Origin: SIG578 sp964508295
GTDB taxonomy: Bacteria; Bacillota; Clostridia; Oscillospirales; Ruminococcaceae
Length of the DNA: 8,824 bases
NCBI GenBank assembly: GCA_964508295.1
Contig: CAZDSQ010000065.1
Coordinates: forward strand, 1-8,824
Direction: 5' to 3'
In this document: piece after piece, positions 5,120-8,824 of the stretch
Layout: each line of letters opens with the position of its first letter
Position numbering within the stretch: the first letter of the stretch is position 1
Position numbers and translations under genes: made by a program
Notes under the pieces: generated by a model
The model's input: the letters and a program-made list of their open reading frames with translations, nothing else
The model's database searches: none
What the model was told of the DNA's origin: nothing

Positions 5120-5223
5120 TATCTTTTTAAGGCGTTATGCTGCATTTTCGGCTCAGCCGCTTTCCACTGAGAGGGGAAAAATAACCCTACTCTTTGCATT
5201 ACAAGCCAAAAAAACTTGACTTT

Positions 5224-5243
5224 TCTGCTCGCCTTTGAGCAGA
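5224..5243 (-). other. Hairpin downstream of map, possible weak or non-canonical terminator
   Basis: On the minus strand TCTGCTC (5243-5237) pairs perfectly with GAGCAGA (5230-5224) around a 6-nt loop, 17 nt after the map stop. A run of seven T lies at 5214-5208, but 9 nt separate it from the stem, too far for a classical intrinsic terminator. It may attenuate read-through from the spc part into infA, or mark a processing point. Confidence 0.45.
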
Positions 5244-5260
5244 CAATTTTTGTTCAAAGC

Positions 5261-6007
5261 TTAGAGCTTTGTGAGAATTTCAGCACCGTTATCGGTTACT
5301 GCTATTGTGTTCTCAAAATGAGCAGAAACGCTCCCGCTTTTTGTTACTACAGTCCAGCCGTCTGCAAGGGTCCTTACCTCGTGGCCTACAAGGTTAATCA
5401 TAGGCTCGATTGCGATAGTCATACCCTTTTCAAGACGAATTCCTCTGCCCTGCTTTCCATAGTTAGGAACGTCGGGCGCCTGATGCATCTCACTGCCGAT
5501 GCCGTGTCCTATAAACTGGCGGACAACTCCGTAGCCGTGCTCTTCGGCGTGGCTTTGGATAGCGTATCCGATATCGCCGAGGCGAACACCGGGCGCTGCC
5601 ATTGAAATCGCAATTTCAAGACACTCTCGGGTAACCTGCATAAGCTTTTCAGCCTCGGGCGCGACCTTTCCTACAGGGAAGGTTGCGGCGTTGTCGCCGT
5701 GCCATCCGTTAACGATGGCGCCTACATCGACCGACACGATATCTCCCTCGCGAAGAACGCGTTTTCCGGGGATTCCGTGAATAACCTCTTCGTTAACCGA
5801 GAGACAACAGGATGCAGGATAGCCTGCATATCCGAGGAATGAGGGGATGCCTCCGTTTTTAACAATGAAATCGTGAACGGCTCGGTCTATCTCTCCGGTG
5901 GTTATACCGGGGGCGATAAGGCTTCCGGCAAGCTCTAAAGCCTGACGGGTGAGCCGCCCAGCAACTCTCATTTTTTCAATCTGGCTTGCAGTTTTAAGTT
6001 CTATCAT
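5261..6007 (-). CDS. map: Type I methionine aminopeptidase
   Basis: This is a 248-residue enzyme that removes the initiator methionine from new proteins, using two divalent metals. Metal ligands are D94, D105, H168, E201 and E232, in the motifs VDVGAI, GDNAATF, GHGIG, IEPM and FENT. The substrate-pocket histidine is H77 (VIHGIPG, 75-81), and H175 is also conserved. The start chosen is ATG 6005-6007 (MIELKTASQIEKMRVAGRL), because the protein then begins exactly as the family does and has GAGGAG at 6015-6020 with 7-nt spacing. An ATG at 6073 would add 22 residues encoded inside adk and has no family support. It starts 4 nt after the adk stop, so it is probably coupled to adk. The adk-map pair after secY is a common spc-operon arrangement. 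Confidence 0.98.
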   Translation of the reverse strand: MIELKTASQIEKMRVAGRLTRQALELAGSLIAPGITTGEIDRAVHDFIVKNGGIPSFLGYAGYPASCCLSVNEEVIHGIPGKRVLREGDIVSVDVGAIVNGWHGDNAATFPVGKVAPEAEKLMQVTRECLEIAISMAAPGVRLGDIGYAIQSHAEEHGYGVVRQFIGHGIGSEMHQAPDVPNYGKQGRGIRLEKGMTIAIEPMINLVGHEVRTLADGWTVVTKSGSVSAHFENTIAVTDNGAEILTKL

Positions 6008-6011
6008 AAGA

Positions 6012-6644
6012 CTACTCCTCAATAGCGGCGAGAGTAAGGCGGGTTGTATCCTCAACCTCTTCCTGACCTTCAACCACTACAAGCTTGCCTCTGCTTTTAT
6101 AGAAAGCTATGAGAGGCTCGGTCTGCTCGTGGTAAACCTTAAGTCTTTCAAGAACTGTATCGGGATGATCGTCCTTACGGCAAATGAGCTCGCCGCCGCA
6201 TTTGTCGCAGGTTTCGCCGTTCTTGGACGGCTTATAGAGTGTGTGATAGCTTGCGGAGCAGGCTTTACATACGCGGCGGCCCGAAAGACGCTCACATATC
6301 TTGCTGTCTGCAACCTCAATGTCAATGACTTTGTCGATCACGACACCCATTTTATCAAGGGCCTCTGCCTGAGGAACTGTACGGGGAAATCCATCAAGGA
6401 TAAAGCCGTTTTTGCAGTCGTCCTCTTTTAAACGCTCCTGAATGATGCCGATAACGACCTCATCGGGAACAAGCGCGCCCTCGTCGATAAACTTTTTGGC
6501 TTTTAAGCCAAGCTCGGTCTCATTTCTGAGAGCCTCGCGGATTATGTTGCCCGTGCTGATTGCGGGAATGGAAAGGCGGTCGCAAATTACTTCCGCCTGA
6601 GTTCCCTTTCCTGCACCAGGGGCTCCGAGAAGAATTAAATTCAT
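6012..6644 (-). CDS. adk: Adenylate kinase with zinc-binding LID domain
   Basis: This 210-residue enzyme catalyses ATP + AMP = 2 ADP in the cytoplasm. The P-loop GAPGAGKGT is at residues 7-15, the AMP-binding region spans about 31-60 (STGNIIREA), and the FILDGFPRT motif is at 81-89. The LID domain (about 122-159) carries C126-x2-C129 and C146-x2-C149, the four-cysteine zinc site typical of Gram-positive adenylate kinases. R167-equivalent chemistry is retained in the DTVLERLKVY segment (162-171). The start is ATG 6642-6644, with AAGGAG at 6651-6656 overlapping the secY stop codon, so translation is likely coupled to secY. It lies between secY and map, as in many Firmicutes. Confidence 0.98.
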   Translation of the reverse strand: MNLILLGAPGAGKGTQAEVICDRLSIPAISTGNIIREALRNETELGLKAKKFIDEGALVPDEVVIGIIQERLKEDDCKNGFILDGFPRTVPQAEALDKMGVVIDKVIDIEVADSKICERLSGRRVCKACSASYHTLYKPSKNGETCDKCGGELICRKDDHPDTVLERLKVYHEQTEPLIAFYKSRGKLVVVEGQEEVEDTTRLTLAAIEE

Positions 6645-6654
6645 CTGGTTCTCC

Positions 6655-7950
6655 TTATTCGAGGAATCCCTTATAATGACGCATCATCATCTGTGATTCC
6701 AGAGTTTTAACAGTTTCAAGTGCAACACCGACTATAATGAGAACGGTTGTTCCGCCGAGTGCGATGTTCATTCCGGTAATACCCTGCAATGCGATGGGGA
6801 ATACCGCAACAACTCCGAGGAAGAGAGCACCAATCAGAATGATTTTGCCCAAAACCTTCATAATATAATCCGAAGTCGGCTTTCCGGTACGGTAACCGGG
6901 AATCGCGCCGTTGTTCTTCTTGAGGTTGTTAGCAATCTCAATGGGATTATACTGGATCGAAACATAGAAATAGTTAAACAGGATGATAAAGATGAAATAC
7001 ACAACTGCATAAAGTGCAGAGTTGTAGTTAAAGATTGAAACAAAGTTTGCCCAGAAACCTTCGGTTACGTTGAAGAAGGAAACCAAAATACCGGGTAAGC
7101 TTACAATCGAGCTGGCAAAGATGATAGGCATAACGCCGCTCATATTTACCTTGATAGGAATGTAAGAGCTCTGACCGCCGTATTGTTTTCTTCCTACGAC
7201 TCTCTTTGCATACTGAACAGGGATTCTTCTCTCTGCCTCGCTCATCAGAACGATAAATCCGATAACGACGACAGCGAGAACAAGGATGGCAGGAACAAGG
7301 ATCTTGTAAAGAATGCCATCAGCTATAAAGTAGTTGTAAAGAGTTATTGCTGCGCTAGGCATACTGGAAACGATACCTGCGAAGAGAATCATCGAAATGC
7401 CGTTTCCGATTCCGTTTTTGTTGATAAGCTCGCCCAGCCAGACAATGACCGATGAACCAGCAACAAAAGCGAGAACGATAGTGATGCCCGCAAACCAACC
7501 GTAAAAACCGTCGGTTATAGCAACGATACCGTTGCTCTTAAGGGTAAAGTAGTAACCGATAGCCATCATAAGAGCTAAAAGTAAGGTTACACCTCTTGTG
7601 AGTTTGCCAATCTTCTTTCTTCCCTCTTCTCCCTCTTCCTTGGCCCAGCGCTGAAGCGGTGTGATCGCAACAGTTAAGAGCTGAACGATAATGGAAGCAT
7701 TGATGTAGGGGGAAATTGAGAGAGCGAACAGTGTTGCCTTAGAGAAGGAGTCACCTGTGAGCATATTTAAATATCCAAACAGGCTTCCGTCTCCACTTAA
7801 GGTATCAGCAAATGTTGCAAGCTCGCTCATATCCAGAAAGGGAACGGGGATAGCCGAGCCCACTCTGAAAATTACAACGATTAACAATGTGTAAAGTAGT
7901 TTCTTTCTCAGATCTGCAATTTTCCAGGCGTTTCTAAGGATTTGAAGCAT
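6655..7950 (-). CDS. secY: Preprotein translocase subunit SecY
   Basis: This 431-residue membrane protein forms the protein-conducting channel of the Sec translocon with SecE and SecG, driven by SecA or the ribosome. About ten transmembrane helices can be placed: near residues 18-37, 72-96, 118-136, 152-172, 184-206, 215-235, 270-292, 308-330, 369-388 and 395-412. Signature segments are FRVGSAIPVPFLD (28-40), SPYINASIIVQLL (80-92), RWAKEEGEEGRKK (101-113), the cytoplasmic loop SEAERRIPVQYAKRVVGR (237-254) and NPIEIANNLKKN (335-346) with PGYRTGKPT (351-359). The start is ATG 7948-7950. AGGAGGT at 7958-7964 lies inside the end of rplO, whose stop is 3 nt before the ATG. It follows rplO and precedes adk, the standard spc-operon position. 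Confidence 0.99.
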   Translation of the reverse strand: MLQILRNAWKIADLRKKLLYTLLIVVIFRVGSAIPVPFLDMSELATFADTLSGDGSLFGYLNMLTGDSFSKATLFALSISPYINASIIVQLLTVAITPLQRWAKEEGEEGRKKIGKLTRGVTLLLALMMAIGYYFTLKSNGIVAITDGFYGWFAGITIVLAFVAGSSVIVWLGELINKNGIGNGISMILFAGIVSSMPSAAITLYNYFIADGILYKILVPAILVLAVVVIGFIVLMSEAERRIPVQYAKRVVGRKQYGGQSSYIPIKVNMSGVMPIIFASSIVSLPGILVSFFNVTEGFWANFVSIFNYNSALYAVVYFIFIILFNYFYVSIQYNPIEIANNLKKNNGAIPGYRTGKPTSDYIMKVLGKIILIGALFLGVVAVFPIALQGITGMNIALGGTTVLIIVGVALETVKTLESQMMMRHYKGFLE

Positions 7951-7953
7951 ACT

Positions 7954-8394
7954 TTACACCTCCTCGGCCTTTCCTCCGGCCTTTTCAATCTTCTCTTTAG
8001 CAGTAGCGGAGAAAGCAGTTACCTTAACAGTAAGGTTCTTTGTAAGCTCTCCTCTGCCGAGAATCTTGACACCGTCAAGAGTCTTTTTAACAAGACCTGC
8101 TTTTACGATAGCAGCCTCGTCTACAACGCTTCCGTCCTCAAAACGATTGAGAGCGTCTACGTTGATACCGACATACTTGGTGGCAAAAATGTTGTTGAAG
8201 CCTCTCTTAGGAACACGTCTTGCAAGAGGCATCTGGCCGCCTTCAAATCCGGGGCGTACTCCGCCGCCGCTTCTGGCTTTCTGGCCCTTGTGTCCTTTAC
8301 CAGCAGTTTTTCCGTTGCCCGAACCTGCGCCTCTACCCTTACGGTAAGCGTCCTTGCGGGAACCCTCTGCGGGTGATAATTCAAACAGTTTCAT
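7954..8394 (-). CDS. rplO: 50S ribosomal protein L15
   Basis: This is a 146-residue L15, a late-assembling large-subunit protein with a long extended N-terminal arm. The glycine- and lysine-rich segment GRGAGSGNGKTAGKGHKGQK (20-39) and FEGGQMPLARRVPKRGF (50-66) are diagnostic. The C-terminal end KVTAFSATAKEKIEKAGGKA (124-143) matches the family. The start is ATG 8392-8394 with a full AAGGAGGT at 8404-8411. It lies 22 nt after rpmD and 3 nt before secY, matching the spc order L30-L15-SecY. Confidence 0.99.
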   Translation of the reverse strand: MKLFELSPAEGSRKDAYRKGRGAGSGNGKTAGKGHKGQKARSGGGVRPGFEGGQMPLARRVPKRGFNNIFATKYVGINVDALNRFEDGSVVDEAAIVKAGLVKKTLDGVKILGRGELTKNLTVKVTAFSATAKEKIEKAGGKAEEV

Positions 8395-8416
8395 TTCGCT
8401 CGCACCTCCTTAAGCA

Positions 8417-8596
8417 CTACGCTTTTACTACCTCTACGAGGTGGGAAATTTTTCTGATTTTGCCGTTTGTAGGCTGATTGTCGGGCTGGACCGTTTCGTC
8501 ACCGATCTTTTTAAGACCGAGGGCATATGCGGTTGCAATCTGATCCTGTTTGCATCCGATCAGGCTCTTTTTAAGAGTGATTTTAACCTTATCCAT
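8417..8596 (-). CDS. rpmD: 50S ribosomal protein L30
   Basis: This 59-residue gene was read directly: ATG at 8594-8596, TAG at 8417-8419. The product starts MDKVKITLKKSLIGCKQDQI and continues with TAYALGLKKIGDETVQPDN and a C-terminal KISHLVEVVKA. The short ferredoxin-like L30 fold is recognisable by K-I-T-L-x-K-S-x-I-G, the A-x-A-L-G-L-x-K-I motif and the final H-L-V-x-V. The length is normal for bacterial L30. AAGGAGGT at 8603-8610 overlaps the rpsE stop and gives 6-nt spacing, so translation is likely coupled to rpsE. Its position between rpsE and rplO is universal in the spc operon. Confidence 0.98.
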   Translation of the reverse strand: MDKVKITLKKSLIGCKQDQIATAYALGLKKIGDETVQPDNQPTNGKIRKISHLVEVVKA

Positions 8597-8608
8597 TTCC
8601 TGACCTCC

Positions 8609-8824
8609 TTAACCTACCAAAACTTCTTTAACGCTTTTTCCGCGAATTTCAGCAACCTGCTGGGCATCTCTTAAGGAAGCTAAGCCCTGGATGGTGGCTC
8701 TGACCACATTACACGGATTGTTGCTGCGGAGCGACTTGGTACGAATATCCTTGATTCCTGCGATTTCAACAACCGCACGAACGGGACCGCCGGCGATAAC
8801 GCCGGTACCTTCCGTAGCAGGCAT
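8609..8824 (-). CDS. rpsE: 30S ribosomal protein S5, C-terminal 72 codons (5' end outside window)
   Basis: The frame is open to the window edge and ends with TAA at 8609-8611. The visible 71 residues are the C-terminal domain of S5: EGTGVIAGGPVRAVVEIAGI, then SLRSNNPCNVVRATIQGLAS and a final EIRGKSVKEVLVG. S5 sits on the solvent side of the 30S subunit near the mRNA entry and contributes to decoding accuracy. The ATG at the window edge is an internal methionine, because the N-terminal dsRNA-binding-like domain (about 90 residues) is missing and must lie beyond position 8824. rpmD follows immediately, with its ribosome binding site over this stop. Confidence 0.98.
   Translation of the reverse strand: MPATEGTGVIAGGPVRAVVEIAGIKDIRTKSLRSNNPCNVVRATIQGLASLRDAQQVAEIRGKSVKEVLVG

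Noticed and set aside
5056..5199. 47-codon minus-strand reading frame (begins MQRVGLFFPS) between map and infA, overlapping the infA start
   Set aside because: It has no Shine-Dalgarno sequence, resembles no family I recognise including KOW, overlaps infA by 19 nt out of frame, and shares its end with the infA binding site. It is probably a chance frame in a leader.
6008..6073. Upstream ATG that would extend methionine aminopeptidase by 22 residues
   Set aside because: The extension lies inside adk, has no homology to the family N-terminus, and the internal ATG at 6007 has an ideal ribosome binding site.

Overview
The window is a stretch of the conserved spc/alpha ribosomal-protein region of a Firmicutes chromosome, most likely class Clostridia. 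Every gene supported here lies on the minus strand, so the story reads from high to low coordinates. The assignment rests on four things: the order secY-adk-map-infA-rpmJ-rpsM-rpsK-rpsD-rpoA-rplQ with rpsD inside the alpha operon, strong AGGAGG-type ribosome binding sites, zinc-ligand (Cys-rich) forms of S4, L36 and adenylate kinase, and the neighbouring redox genes. Genus cannot be read from the sequence; an Oscillospirales-like relative is a guess from protein flavour.

Region 1 (8824 to 5261) is the end of the spc operon: the C-terminal part of rpsE (S5), then rpmD (L30), rplO (L15), secY, adk and map. The genes are packed with gaps of 3-22 nt, and several Shine-Dalgarno sites lie inside or over the preceding stop codon. 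Region 2 (5260 to 5075) is a 186-nt gap with no convincing gene. It holds two hairpins and leads to infA, which starts with TTG. Region 3 (5074 to 1734) is infA, rpmJ, rpsM, rpsK, rpsD, rpoA and rplQ, ending in a clear intrinsic terminator at about 1695-1726. Hairpins sit in the rpsD-rpoA and rpoA-rplQ spacers.

Region 4 (1733 to 1) is a separate short operon with its own sigma-A-type promoter (TTGAAA-17-TATCAT). It encodes an ApbE-family FAD:protein FMN transferase lipoprotein, a small membrane-anchored NusG-domain-II protein with conserved cysteines, and the first 53 residues of a Gx-transporter-family membrane protein, cut by the window edge. These three families recur together in Firmicutes flavinylation and extracellular-electron-transfer loci (FmnB, EetA and EetB type). 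This trio is the most interesting part of the window. A dyad overlapping its -10 box contains a perfect match to one half of the Fur-box consensus, which raises an untested possibility of iron control.

Together, regions 1-3 make ribosomes, the Sec channel, RNA polymerase alpha, IF-1, adenylate kinase and the enzyme that trims initiator methionine. Region 4 is an accessory module for extracytoplasmic redox chemistry. No tRNA, rRNA, CRISPR array, insertion sequence or phage gene was seen, and no gene-free stretch exceeds 186 nt.
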